From SLRI01 sp942491185 (lineage in GTDB: Bacteria > Pseudomonadota > Alphaproteobacteria > Geminicoccales > Geminicoccaceae), in contig CALOAB010000004.1 of NCBI GenBank assembly GCA_942491185.1, positions 310,001 through 374,000 on the forward strand: 64,000 bases of DNA. The letters run 5' to 3'. Shown here in pieces: positions 20,672 through 29,570 of this stretch (position 1 is its first letter; each line of letters starts with the position of its first letter). The translations under genes were made by a program, and so were the position numbers. The notes below the pieces were generated by a model that saw only the letters and a list, made by a program, of their open reading frames with translations, searched no databases and was not told the DNA's origin.

Positions 20672-21592
20672 TCAGCTCTCCGGCAGCGGGATGTACTCGG
20701 CGTCGCCGGGCACCGCGCCGAACCGCCCGGCCTGCCAATCCGCCTTGGCCGCGTCGATCCGTTCACGGCGCGACGAGACGAAATTCCACCAGATATAGCG
20801 CGGCCCATCCATGGCGGCCCCGCCCAGGAGCATGAAGCGGCAGGGCGCCAGCGCCTCGACCGTCAGCCGATCGCCCGGGCGCAGCACCAGGAGCCGACCG
20901 GCATCGTGGGTGTCGCCGGCGATCTGGACCCGCCCCTCGACCAGATAGAGCGCCCGCTCCTCGTGCTCGGCGTCGATCGGCAGGCTGGCGCCGGGCTCGA
21001 GCGAGACGTCGGCATAGACGGCCTCGCTCGCCATCGGCACCGGCGAGCTGGCGCCGTAGGCCCGGCCCGCGATGAGGCGGACCCGCGCCCCGTCGCCTTC
21101 GATGATCGGCAGGCTCTCGGCCGGATGATGCGAGAAGTCCGGCGCGCACTCCTCGGCGTCGCGCGGCAGGGCGACCCAGGCCTGGATGCCAAAGAGGCTG
21201 CTGGGCGCCACCCGATCATCGGTGGGTGTCCGCTCGGAATGCGCGATGCCCCGGCCAGCCGTCATCAGGTTCACAGCACCCGGCTCGATCGGCAGCGCCG
21301 TGCCGAGGCTGTCGCGATGCATCACCCGACCGCTGAACAGGTAGGTTACCGTGGCGAGGCCGATATGCGGGTGCGGCCGAACGTCGAGCCCGGCATCGGT
21401 GAGAAACTCGCCCGGACCCATCTGGTCGAAGAAGACGAACGGCCCGACCATCCGCTGCTGCTTCGACGGCAAGGCCCGCCTGACCTCGAAATTGCCGATA
21501 TCGCCGGTGCGCGGAATGACGACGGTCTGGATCGGATCGATCTCGGCAGAACTGAAACGGCTTTCCGCCTCGCTGCACTCGTGCCAGCTCAT
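20672..21592 (-). CDS. Pirin family protein
   Basis: A 306-residue bicupin protein. The iron-binding residues of the N-terminal cupin are present: His-x-His in RPHPHIGLATV and His-x-Glu in GIAHSERT. Pirins bind iron; some bacterial members act as quercetinases and others modulate metabolic enzymes, so function is not fixed. The ATG at 21592 (MSWHECSE) has a strong GGAGATGAGG ribosome site upstream, which decides it over the longer frame to 21676. It is upstream of, and same direction as, the amino-acid ABC operon with a 90-base gap. No anomaly noted. Confidence 0.92.
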   Translation of the reverse strand: MSWHECSEAESRFSSAEIDPIQTVVIPRTGDIGNFEVRRALPSKQQRMVGPFVFFDQMGPGEFLTDAGLDVRPHPHIGLATVTYLFSGRVMHRDSLGTALPIEPGAVNLMTAGRGIAHSERTPTDDRVAPSSLFGIQAWVALPRDAEECAPDFSHHPAESLPIIEGDGARVRLIAGRAYGASSPVPMASEAVYADVSLEPGASLPIDAEHEERALYLVEGRVQIAGDTHDAGRLLVLRPGDRLTVEALAPCRFMLLGGAAMDGPRYIWWNFVSSRRERIDAAKADWQAGRFGAVPGDAEYIPLPES

Positions 21593-21664
21593 CACCTCAT
21601 CTCCTGCTGCGCCCTGTTTCGACCACCTATGCCCGAGATCCAGCCCGGCGCAACCACCCGGCAC

Positions 21665-22225
21665 GTGAGCAGCCATCTCGTGCCCGACCGATCACCACAG
21701 GTCGCTGCCGGCGTCCAATCCGCATCTGGCCCGCTTGTCGCTACATCGCTGCCTCGAGTGGGCTGGGATTGGCCGCTTGCCGAATGTCGACGGCGACAAG
21801 CCGGCCAGGACGGCGCTCGATCTCTGCCCCATCGGCTGCGTCCAGCTGGAGCTGGTTGGGCCACGCCAAGCAGCAGGCAAGCGCCAGCTCTGCATCACGA
21901 TCGACCGCAGGTCCAAACCCGCCTTCGTCCAGCTGGTCGAGTGCGCCAACAGCGAATCCGCCATGCGCGAAGAACGGTCAAGCCGTCTGGATGAGCCGAG
22001 CGATCAAGGGCGCCGCCACAGCGCGCTGCCACGACGACGACCACGAGCAGCCGAGGCGGCACCTCGAAACCGTCGCCCACGCCGGCGACCTCGCTTGCCG
22101 CCCGAAGGCCATGGGCGGTTGCACACGCTGTGAACGCATCTGCCGATGCTGGACAAAGCGGCCCGAACGATACGGCAGCGGCCACCCAGCAAATGCCGAG
22201 ACGAAATGGTCAGGTACAGCGGGCA
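21665..22225 (+). pseudogene. Decayed IS481-family transposase remnant with internal deletion
   Basis: Two pieces of one transposase are readable in different frames. The first (about 21690-21960) has NPHLARLSLHRCLEWAG, GRLPNVDGDKPA, CPIGCVQLELVG and CITIDRRSKPAFVQLVE, which follows the order PHLTRSSLHRCLQRHGISRLP, YPIGYFHIDIAEV, FVAIDRTSKFAFVQLVE known from IS481-type transposases. The second (about 21960-22225, +1 frame) has KNGQAVWMSRAIKG, HDDDHEQPRRHL and RICRCWTKRPERY, matching the family's NGQVERMNRTIK, HDQLRxHL and YICKxWTxEPERF. Roughly 100 codons between them are missing, taking the second catalytic Asp; the first Asp and the Glu are substituted. It cannot be active. No flanking inverted repeats were found. 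Comparison is from memory of the family. Confidence 0.75.
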
Positions 22226-22545
22226 TTCGAGCGACTTGAGGATGGTGAATAGCTCGTCGGACGATCGCGCCGCCAGCCAACGGCGTGGGAGACCATCGGC
22301 TGTCGTCGGTCCAATCCCGTTGGCCGCTCGGCTGCGTGTGCGACGCGCGAGCGAGCGTCCTTTGGCGACCGACGGCGTGAGTGTGGCGATGCCCCATGCG
22401 GCATCCCTGCGACAGCAAGGCACCAACGACCTGGGCGCGCTCGTTGAAGGGTCGCCTTGCTGTGGCCCGTTCGCTAACCTATCTCTCCGGCAACGATCGC
22501 CGCTGGCCGGCTGCACCCGACCAGCGCAAGCTTGGAGATAGCGCG
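22226..22545. other. Non-coding stretch after the transposase remnant
   Basis: About 320 bases between the decayed transposase and the 2OG oxygenase start. No credible reading frame was found. Part may be further insertion-sequence debris. The promoter of the downstream oxygenase gene should lie in its last 100 bases. Confidence 0.4.
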
Positions 22546-23211
22546 ATGGCGCAGGCTGCCGCCCAAATGTCCGACGAGATCACGACCGACGAGCTGTTCG
22601 ACTACGCGCGGTTGGCTGCCACGCCGCTGCAATCCGACCCTTACGGGCATGTTCTGGTTGAGAGTTTCGTCTACGGGCAGGCGCAGGGCGCGCTCATTCG
22701 TGATTACCCGGAGATCACCGGACCAGGCAATGTCGAGCCGGGAGACGTCCCGCAGGGACCCGCCTTCGACGTGCTGATCGCCGAGCTCGAGAGTGACCGT
22801 TTCAAGAACGCGATCGGCGAGAAGTTCGGCATCGATCTCAGCAATACCGAGGCGACGATCGGGCTGCGCGCCTTTGCAGAGGCGACCGATGGGCGAATCC
22901 ATCATGATCATCGCTCGAAGCTCATCACCTTGCTGCTCTACTTCAACGAGAGTTGGGACTCGGCTGGTGGCAAGCTGCGGATATGCCGGACCGAGCACGA
23001 TATCGAGGACTACGCGACCGAGGTCGAGCCGCTCTCCGGCACGCTGATCGCCTTCCACAACACGCCCACCTCCTGGCACGGCCACAAGCAGCATGTCGGT
23101 GTTCGTCGAATGCTGCAGCTCAGCTTCCGCGACATGTCCGGCACGGTCGGGCTCGAGCGAAAGGTCTCGCGGCTGACGAAGCCCATCCGGCGTTTGCTCA
23201 ATATGAGCTGA
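22546..23211 (+). CDS. 2OG-Fe(II) oxygenase superfamily protein
   Basis: A 221-residue non-heme iron dioxygenase. The iron and 2-oxoglutarate residues are visible: HxD in IHHDHRSKLITLLLYFN, the distal His in TPTSWHGHKQHV, and the Arg in GVRRMLQLSF. The double-stranded beta-helix between them is of normal length. The ATG at 22546 follows GGAGA at 22534-22538, so the longer upstream frame from 22381 is not used. The C-terminal 25 residues are basic (RKVSRLTKPIRRLL). Members of this group hydroxylate proteins, small molecules or envelope glycans; the target here is unknown. It stands alone after the transposase remnant. Confidence 0.87.
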   Translation: MAQAAAQMSDEITTDELFDYARLAATPLQSDPYGHVLVESFVYGQAQGALIRDYPEITGPGNVEPGDVPQGPAFDVLIAELESDRFKNAIGEKFGIDLSNTEATIGLRAFAEATDGRIHHDHRSKLITLLLYFNESWDSAGGKLRICRTEHDIEDYATEVEPLSGTLIAFHNTPTSWHGHKQHVGVRRMLQLSFRDMSGTVGLERKVSRLTKPIRRLLNMS

Positions 23212-23369
23212 GCGGCAGTCCCGAAAGCCGTCGCGCGTCGACGCGCGAGCCAGACCACTTCTTGCCATCGCCTGGGTCCGCGGCACGACGCCCACGGCCC
23301 GGCCCGGTCACCATCCGACGCAAACCAGCCGGCTGGCAGCTGGGCGTTGGCGCAGTCGCGCTTTCCGCA

Positions 23370-23582
23370 TCATGGCTCGCCGATCGCGGCGCCTACCTCG
23401 CCACCGACGGTTCCCCAGAGCCCGGTGGCCGAATCACTGAGCAGCACCAACGAGCCGATGGCGATGATCGCGACCATCGAGCCCAGCAAGGCGTACTCGA
23501 TCGCGACAGCGCCGCGCCGGTCGCTGTGCACAGCGGGCGCGGATGGCGCCTTCGCGACCTCGGTAGTGCGCAGCTGGGGCAT
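23370..23582 (-). CDS. Flp family type IVb pilin
   Basis: A 70-residue pilin subunit. The diagnostic segment is RRGAVAIEYALLGS followed by a hydrophobic helix (MVAIIAIGSLVLL) and a short GLWGTVGGEV tail: the prepilin peptidase would cut after the Gly, leaving a Glu at position 5 of the mature pilin. The leader is 24 residues and basic. A GAGGA ribosome site precedes the ATG. Flp pilins form thin adhesive fibres exported by the Tad machinery, but no tad/cpa genes are in the window, so it must use a system elsewhere or be an orphan paralogue. Confidence 0.88.
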   Translation of the reverse strand: MPQLRTTEVAKAPSAPAVHSDRRGAVAIEYALLGSMVAIIAIGSLVLLSDSATGLWGTVGGEVGAAIGEP

Positions 23583-23660
23583 GGAGCGATAGTCCTCGAC
23601 AGGGAGGCAGATCGCTGCACACTACAGTCTGTTCGTTAAGTTTCGGTTACCAGGCCGGCC

Positions 23661-24662
23661 TCAAGCGGCAATCGCCGACTCTTGCCGCGGTGCCAGCGGC
23701 TGCAGCAGTTCAGCACCGACCAGCTCATCCTGCATGCCTTCGCTCAGCCGCCGTCGCCAGCCACGCGCCCCAGGCTCGCCATTGTAGAGGCCGAGCAAGT
23801 GGCGCGCGATCGCGCGCAGCGGCGTGCCGCCGGCCATCGCCGCCTCGGCGTAGACGCGCATCTCCGCGAGCAGCGCCGCCCTATCCGGCTCCGCGTGGCC
23901 GGCATCCTGCAATGCGCGCGTGAAGGCGCCGAGCAGCATCGGGTTTTGGTAGGCGGCACGGCCGATCATGATCCCGTCGACCGCCGCAAGCCGAGCCCCC
24001 GCCGCCTCGGGCTCGATAATTCCCCCGTTCAACACGATGGTCAGGTCCGGTCGCCGTGCCTTGAGCCGTGCCACCCGCGCATGGTTCAACGGCGGCACCT
24101 CGCGGTTCTCCTTGGGGCTCAATCCCTTCAGCCAAGCCTTGCGGGCGTGGACGATGAAAACCCGACAGCCGGCAGCCGCCACGCAGTCGACGAACCGATC
24201 GAGGAACACCTCCTCGTCGCTGTCATCGATGCCGATCCGGCACTTGACCGTGACCGGCTTCGTGGTCACAGCAGCCATCGCCTCGACACATGCTGCAACC
24301 CGCTCGGGCTCGGCCATCAGGCTGGCACCGAAGCGGCCATTCTGCACCCGATCGGACGGGCAGCCGCAATTGAGGTTGATCTCCGCATAAGCCCAGGCCT
24401 CGGCGATCTCGACGGTGCGCGCCAGGGCCTCCGGCTCGCTGCCGCCGAGCTGCAGCGCCACCGGGCCTTCGCGCCGATCGAAATCGAGAAACCGCGCCGG
24501 ATCGGCGTGCAGGATGGCACCTGTCGTCACCATCTCGGTATAGAGCAGCGCCTTGGGCGCCAGCAGCCGGTGGAAGAACCGGCAATGCCGATCGGTCCAA
24601 TCCATCATCGGTGCGACGCACAAGCGGCGGTCGAGAGCGGGTGGTGTCACGGTGCGCATCAT
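23661..24662 (-). CDS. dusA: tRNA-dihydrouridine synthase A
   Basis: A 333-residue flavoenzyme that reduces uridines in the tRNA D-loop. The N terminus LCVAPMMDWTDRHCRFFHRL is the classic FMN-binding start of DusA. NLNCGCPSDRVQNGRFGASLM carries the catalytic Cys (NCGCPS). Other marks are VTVKCRIGIDD, FIVHARKAWLKGLSPKENR and GIMIGRAAYQNP, all typical of DusA rather than DusB or DusC. Length fits the family. The gene begins just beyond the 3' end of the GBBH-like gene on the same strand, with a 146-base gap; they are functionally unrelated. Confidence 0.96.
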   Translation of the reverse strand: MMRTVTPPALDRRLCVAPMMDWTDRHCRFFHRLLAPKALLYTEMVTTGAILHADPARFLDFDRREGPVALQLGGSEPEALARTVEIAEAWAYAEINLNCGCPSDRVQNGRFGASLMAEPERVAACVEAMAAVTTKPVTVKCRIGIDDSDEEVFLDRFVDCVAAAGCRVFIVHARKAWLKGLSPKENREVPPLNHARVARLKARRPDLTIVLNGGIIEPEAAGARLAAVDGIMIGRAAYQNPMLLGAFTRALQDAGHAEPDRAALLAEMRVYAEAAMAGGTPLRAIARHLLGLYNGEPGARGWRRRLSEGMQDELVGAELLQPLAPRQESAIAA

Positions 24663-24808
24663 ACGAGTTGTTGGCGACCAGTCGCATATAGGGCGCCGAG
24701 GCGTCTCACGTCACCCCGCCCCGGCGACGTTAGCCAGACGCAGCCGCGAATCGCCAAGCGTTGCCTCGATCCCGGCGGTACTGACGACCCGGCGGCGTCG
24801 CCGTGCAG

Positions 24809-26041
24809 CTAAGCCGGTATCCCGTGCTCGTCCCTGCTCAGTACGCGCAGCCGGGAGAAAAGGTCGTCGTGGTCGACATAGCAACCATCCAGGCGGCGCC
24901 GGCCGCCGGCCGGATCGAACGCGTCCCGACCATGCAGGATGCGGCGATTGTCGAAGACGACCAGATCGCCCGGTGCGAATGGGTAGCGGCAGACGAACCG
25001 CGGCTCTCCGGCGAGCCGGCTGAGCAATCTGACGGCGCGGTAGGCACGCGGAATGTCGGCCTCCGCCATGTCGGGGTCGGCACGGAGCGCGTTGGCATAA
25101 CGAATCTCGGCAATGCTGCCGTCCTGGCCGAGCCTGATGATCGTCCCGCTCCAGCGGTAATCGAAGTTGCGATGTCGATTGGTGAACACCCAAGGCAGCG
25201 TGGTCAGCGCGTCGAAGGCCTCCGGCTCTTGCGTGCGCAGCACCTCGGCCAGCCGAAAGCCGTCGGTCATCGTGCTCTGGCCGTCCGGGCAGGTGTTCTC
25301 GCGGCAATGCAGCAGCTGCAGGCCCGGCTGCGTCTCGCGCGTCGGCAGGTCCGTGTGGCCGGTGAGCGCGGCTGCCGTGTAGGCATTGCTGTCCGGGTTG
25401 GGCTTCGATTGCACCGTGAACAGATAGCCGAAGCTCGTGGCACGGATGGCACCAATCCGCTCGGCCACAAGCTGCACCATGCCGTCCTCGTCCGGCAACC
25501 CGCGGAGCCGAGCGAGGCCGTACCGGCGGGTGGCCACCAGCCACTCGAGCAGGGCCTGATCGTCGGCGAGCACCGCCGGACCGTCGAAGCTGACGGGCTC
25601 CGGCATGTCGTCTGCCTGCCAGCTCACCTGCGCCGGCAGCGACGCTTCGGGATGCCACCGGCCATTGGCCTTGCTCCGCAGCCAGCCAGGGTGGTGCCGC
25701 GTCTCGGCGTTGTCCGGTGCCCAGCGGAGAACCAGCGCACCGCTCGGCTCGATCGCGGCTCGGGCGATCGCGAGGTCGTCCGGCAGCAGGGCGACATCCA
25801 GGTCGCGCTCCCGGGTCGTCGGATTGACCGTGCCGTCGCCCACCACATTCTCACGCAGCCAGAAGCGGTTGAAGCGATGGACCAGGCCGTCCTGCCAGGT
25901 CACGGCCAGCCCCTCGGCCTCGATCTCCAGGCCGACGATCGCGCAGCCAACGGGGTAGGTGACGAAGTCCGGTGTTTGGGGAAGGCCGAGGTCGGGCGCT
26001 GCCGACGATGTAATCGCTGCCGTGGCGCGCAGGGCGCTCAT
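24809..26041 (-). CDS. Gamma-butyrobetaine hydroxylase-like TauD-family dioxygenase
   Basis: A 410-residue enzyme with an N-terminal GBBH-like (DUF971) domain and a C-terminal TauD-type 2OG-Fe(II) domain. The iron site is HTD in TGHTDLPTRET and the distal His in NRRILHGRDAF. In known gamma-butyrobetaine hydroxylases the N-terminal domain binds zinc through cysteines after the WLRDxC motif; here it reads FWLRENVVGDGTVN, without those cysteines. The ATG at 26041 (MSALRATAA) is preferred over a longer frame to 26167. It is divergent from a GlxA-type regulator, a pairing seen for carnitine and betaine genes, so a quaternary-amine substrate is a fair inference. Confidence 0.88.
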   Translation of the reverse strand: MSALRATAAITSSAAPDLGLPQTPDFVTYPVGCAIVGLEIEAEGLAVTWQDGLVHRFNRFWLRENVVGDGTVNPTTRERDLDVALLPDDLAIARAAIEPSGALVLRWAPDNAETRHHPGWLRSKANGRWHPEASLPAQVSWQADDMPEPVSFDGPAVLADDQALLEWLVATRRYGLARLRGLPDEDGMVQLVAERIGAIRATSFGYLFTVQSKPNPDSNAYTAAALTGHTDLPTRETQPGLQLLHCRENTCPDGQSTMTDGFRLAEVLRTQEPEAFDALTTLPWVFTNRHRNFDYRWSGTIIRLGQDGSIAEIRYANALRADPDMAEADIPRAYRAVRLLSRLAGEPRFVCRYPFAPGDLVVFDNRRILHGRDAFDPAGGRRRLDGCYVDHDDLFSRLRVLSRDEHGIPA

Positions 26042-26307
26042 GTCCGGTGGTCCAGCACAAGGGTGCCGATCGCTCGCGTTCGCGAGATCGACCCGTTCCG
26101 GACACGCGGCATCGCTGTCAGCCGGTCGCCTTAGGTGTCCTGACGTCTCGAGTTCAGTCCCGTCCACGTCTGATCCCTTTCATGCAGGGTTGCATCCGCG
26201 CGGCTTAGCGGCCCGCCGACTTTGCGAACAATGCCGCGTCCGGGGCTGACGTGATCGATCGAAACAGGCAACTTATCGGTCGAAACGATCAAAGAAGCTC
26301 GCCGCAC
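26042..26307. promoter_or_regulatory. Divergent promoter region, GBBH-like gene / GlxA regulator
   Basis: 266 bases between two divergent starts. The right half contains a repeated TATCGGTCGAAACGATC-like stretch at 26273-26290, with GATCGAAACAG at 26254-26264 as a related element; these GA(T/A)CGAAAC repeats could be regulator sites. Boundaries and function are inference only. Confidence 0.4.
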
Positions 26308-27306
26308 ATGCCCAACGCACCGACCACCCGAGACGATGCCTCGCCGACCGAGATTGCGCCGACCGACATCGTGATCGTCCTCGGCCAGCTCTTCTCGCTG
26401 CTTTCGCTCGCTGTCTGCACCGAGTTTCTGCGCATCGCGAACCGCGAGCACGGCGGCACCTTGTTTCGCCGCCGGATCATCACGGCCGACGGTGTGCCGG
26501 TGGTCTCGTCGAGCGGCATCGAGATCCGCGCCGACGCTGGCGTCGCCGATATCGGTTTCGCACCGGTCGTCGTGGTGCTGACCTCCTATGACCCCGAGGC
26601 CGCCTGCACGCCTGGACTGCTCGGTTGGCTCAGATGGCAGGATCGACGCGGTGCGATCCTTGCCTGCGCCGATACGGGGGCGCTGGTGCTGGCCCGCGCC
26701 GGCGTGCTCCGGGACCGGCACGTCGCCGTGCATCACGAGGCGACGCCCGCCTATCGCGAGACCCTTGGCGAAGCGATCCTGCTCGACCGCGTTCATGCCG
26801 TCGACGGCGATCTCTTGTCGAGCGGCGGCGGCATGGCGACGGCCGACATGATGCTGCAGCTCATCCAGCGGCTTGCCGGCCGGGCGCTCGCCGCTCGCGT
26901 CGCGCACGTGCTGAATTACCGGCAGCTTCCGGCCCAGGCACCACCCTCGGGCGTCGGTGGCGACAGTGCCGTGGTGCGCATCGACCGCCGGCTCGGTCGC
27001 ATGGTCGAGCTGATGCAGGCACGGATCGAATCGCCGTTGCCGCTGGCGGCGATCTGCCGGCTGACGAAGGTCGACAGCTCGACAGCTCGCCGATTGTTCA
27101 AGCGCCGTTTCGGCACGACGCCGAGTCGCTACTATCTGGGGCTGCGCCTCGAGCGAGCACGGCAGCTGCTGGGCCACGGTGCCCTTGCCGTCGGCCAGAT
27201 CGCAACCCTCGTCGGCTTCAGCGATGCCTCGGCCTTCGCCCGTGCCTACCGTCGCCGTTTCGGCGCCTTGCCCAGCGTCGAGCGGCGTGCGCCGACGGGC
27301 AGCTGA
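26308..27306 (+). CDS. GlxA-type transcriptional regulator (DJ-1/PfpI + AraC)
   Basis: A 332-residue regulator with an N-terminal DJ-1/PfpI (class I glutamine amidotransferase-like) domain, residues about 15-190, and a C-terminal AraC helix-turn-helix pair from about 225. The HTH segment reads LAAICRLTKVDSSTARRLFKRRFGTTPSRYYLGLRLERARQLL in order, ending GFSDASAFARAYRRRFG. Such proteins include the CdhR/GbdR regulators of carnitine and glycine betaine catabolism. The ATG at 26308 follows AAAGAAG at 26291-26297; an upstream in-frame start at 26251 lacks a ribosome site. It probably controls the divergent dioxygenase gene. Confidence 0.92.
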   Translation: MPNAPTTRDDASPTEIAPTDIVIVLGQLFSLLSLAVCTEFLRIANREHGGTLFRRRIITADGVPVVSSSGIEIRADAGVADIGFAPVVVVLTSYDPEAACTPGLLGWLRWQDRRGAILACADTGALVLARAGVLRDRHVAVHHEATPAYRETLGEAILLDRVHAVDGDLLSSGGGMATADMMLQLIQRLAGRALAARVAHVLNYRQLPAQAPPSGVGGDSAVVRIDRRLGRMVELMQARIESPLPLAAICRLTKVDSSTARRLFKRRFGTTPSRYYLGLRLERARQLLGHGALAVGQIATLVGFSDASAFARAYRRRFGALPSVERRAPTGS

Positions 27307-27412
27307 ACGCGAGCTCGGGTCGACCGGGCGATCTCCGGACGAATCCCGACCGGCCGAGTGTCACCCATCTCTTCGAACACCTGTCACCCTTGTCTCCGGT
27401 CCGTGCAGCGCC

Positions 27413-29239
27413 TCAAATCACCCCTTCCTCACGCATCCCCTCCAGCTCGAGCCAGCGCTCCTCCAGCTGGCCGAGGGCAGCACGGCGCTCGTCGAGGTCG
27501 CGTGCCAGCGATGCGGCTTTCGCGGCGTCGTCGAGATGCAGCCGCGGGTCGCCGAGCGCCACCTCGATCCGCGCGATCTCGCCCGTCAGCATCGCCATCT
27601 TCTCCGGCAGCCGGTCGAGCTCGCGGGCGAGCTTGGCCACGGCCTTGCCCTGCGCCCGGCTAGCCGCCCCTTTGCCGGACGGCGTCGCGGCCGGCCCGTC
27701 ATCGCCGCGCTGCTGGCGCGCCATGGCGAGCCCGACCCGCGCACCCTGGCGCACCGCATCGCTGTAGCCACCCGCCGTCTCGACGATCTTGCCGCCGCCC
27801 TCGAGCACGATCGTGCTGGTCACCACCCGGTCGAGAAAGTCGCGATCGTGGCTGACCAGGAGCAGCGTGCCCGGATAGTCGGCGAGCAGGTCCTCCAAGA
27901 GATCGAGCGTCTCGAGGTCGAGATCGTTGGTCGGCTCGTCGAGCACCAGCAGATTGCTCGCCCGCGCCAGGTTGCGCGCGAGCAGCAGCCGGTTGCGCTC
28001 GCCGCCCGACAAGGCCTCGATCGGCTGGCGCGCCTGCGCCTCGTCGAAGAGGAAGTCCTTCAGATAGCCCACCACGTGCCGCTTGTGGCCGGCGATATCG
28101 ACCTGATCGCCGCCCTCGGGGCAGAGCGTCGTCCAGGGCGTGGCCTTGGGATCGAGGCTGCCGCGATCCTGCTCGAAGCGGGCGATCTCGAGGCCGGTGC
28201 CGAGCCGCACCTTCCCTGAATCGGGCTCCAGCACACCGGTCAGGAGATCGAGCAGCGTCGTCTTGCCGGCACCGTTGGCGCCGATGATGCCGACCCGGTC
28301 GCCCTTCAAGACGCGCGTCGAGAAGCCGTCCACGAGACACTGGTCGCTGCGTGTCTTGGTGATGTCGAGCGCCTCGATCACCAGCGTGCCGCCGCCGGTC
28401 GACAGATGCGCCTCGAGCTTGGCTCGGCCCTCGGGCTTGAGGAAGGCCGCCCGCGCGGCGCGGAGATCGCCGAGCTTGCGCAGCCGCCCCTGGTTGCGCT
28501 TGCGCCTGGCCGTGACACCCCGGTGCAGCCAGTGCGTCTCGGCCTCGAGATGCTTCTCCAGCCGGGCGAGGGTTTTCTCCTCCTCGGCCATCAAGCTGTC
28601 ACGCCAGGCCTCGAAGCTCGCCGGCGAGGCATTGTTGACGAACAGCCGACCGCGATCCAGCCACCAGGTCCGCCGGGTCACGTTGGCGAGAAAGGCCCGA
28701 TCGTGACTGATCACCACACGCGCCGCCCGGCTCGCCTGCAGCGTCTGCTCGAGCCAGCCGATGGCCGGCAGGTCGAGATGATTGGTGGGCTCGTCGAGCA
28801 GCAGAATGTCCGGCTCGGCGACCAGCGCCCGGGCGATGGCGACCCGGCGCCGCTCGCCGCCAGAGAGGCCTTGCCCGAGCCGCTCTGGATCGAGCCCCAG
28901 ATCCTCCAGCAGCACCGCTGCCCGATGCTCGCTCAGCGCCGGATCGGCATCGGCCGCAAGCCCCAGCAGCACGCTCTGGGCCAGCGTGCGCTCGGGATCG
29001 AGTGCCGGGTCTTGCTCGAGATAGCGAACGAGGCATTGCTGCTGGCCGGTGCGCGCGCCCGTGTCGAGCTCGATCATGCTGGCCAGCACCTTCATCAGGC
29101 TGGACTTGCCGCTGCCGTTGCGGCCGACGAGGCCGATGGCGTCGCCCGCCTGGATATCGAGATCGACGCCGGCGAACAGCCGCTTGCCACCCAAGGCCAG
29201 GGTAGCACCACGGAGCGATAGAAGGGGGACCGGGGCCAT
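27413..29239 (-). CDS. uup: ABC-F family ATPase Uup
   Basis: A 608-residue soluble protein with two ATP-binding cassettes. First cassette: GRNGSGKSS, LSGGERRRVAIARAL, LLLDEPTNHLDL. Second cassette: GANGAGKTT, LSGGERNRLLLARNL, LVLDEPTNDLDL. The inter-domain linker is Arg/Lys-rich (TARRKRNQGRLRKLGDLR), and the C-terminal 80 residues form the coiled coil (LARELDRLPEKMAML) typical of Uup. ABC-F proteins act on the ribosome or, for Uup, also on branched DNA. The ATG at 29239 (MAPVPLLSL) is preferred to 29293. Its promoter side borders the fold-back element and the amn gene. Confidence 0.94.
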   Translation of the reverse strand: MAPVPLLSLRGATLALGGKRLFAGVDLDIQAGDAIGLVGRNGSGKSSLMKVLASMIELDTGARTGQQQCLVRYLEQDPALDPERTLAQSVLLGLAADADPALSEHRAAVLLEDLGLDPERLGQGLSGGERRRVAIARALVAEPDILLLDEPTNHLDLPAIGWLEQTLQASRAARVVISHDRAFLANVTRRTWWLDRGRLFVNNASPASFEAWRDSLMAEEEKTLARLEKHLEAETHWLHRGVTARRKRNQGRLRKLGDLRAARAAFLKPEGRAKLEAHLSTGGGTLVIEALDITKTRSDQCLVDGFSTRVLKGDRVGIIGANGAGKTTLLDLLTGVLEPDSGKVRLGTGLEIARFEQDRGSLDPKATPWTTLCPEGGDQVDIAGHKRHVVGYLKDFLFDEAQARQPIEALSGGERNRLLLARNLARASNLLVLDEPTNDLDLETLDLLEDLLADYPGTLLLVSHDRDFLDRVVTSTIVLEGGGKIVETAGGYSDAVRQGARVGLAMARQQRGDDGPAATPSGKGAASRAQGKAVAKLARELDRLPEKMAMLTGEIARIEVALGDPRLHLDDAAKAASLARDLDERRAALGQLEERWLELEGMREEGVI

Positions 29240-29373
29240 CGACGATAGCTCTCGCTGGGTGCACGCAAGGGTTGACTGGTGAAAGCGGCGCAAAAGCTCT
29301 AGATCAGAGCCTCGGCGCCAAGCTCGGCGGAGCTCCAGAGCCTGTTTGAGACGTTTTCATGGTGTTGCATCGA

Positions 29374-29462
29374 CTTGCGATCGACCGCCGGCGCGAAGCC
29401 GAGCGCAGCCCGATGCCGGGGCATCGGGCAAGCTCGGCGACAAAGCCGGAGCCGATCGCAAG
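29374..29462. repeat. Nested hairpin 1 inside the fold-back element
   Basis: A stepwise stem. CTTGCGATCG (29374-29383) pairs with CGATCGCAAG (29453-29462). Inside it GCCGAGC pairs with GCTCGGC (29432-29438), and at the tip GCCCGATGCC (29408-29417) pairs with GGCATCGGGC (29420-29429) across a GG loop. All arms are exact complements. Confidence 0.75.
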
Positions 29463-29474
29463 CCGACCGGAGGT

Positions 29475-29570
29475 GAGCTTGGCAGAGGCACCTGCTTCGT
29501 CGTCGGTCGGCCGTCGATGCTGGAGCATCGACGGCCGACCGACTCCTCGCATATGCTCACTGCCAAGCTC
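29475..29570. repeat. Nested hairpin 2 inside the fold-back element
   Basis: GAGCTTGGCAG (29475-29485) pairs with CTGCCAAGCTC (29560-29570). The tip is a perfect 19-base stem, 29502-29520 with 29525-29543, closed by a TGGA loop. The 34-base terminus begins directly after the outer arm. Confidence 0.75.

Noticed and set aside
21895..22418. Minus-strand open frames in the 21.9-22.4 kb gap
   Set aside because: No protein signature; the plus strand here is readable as a decayed transposase.
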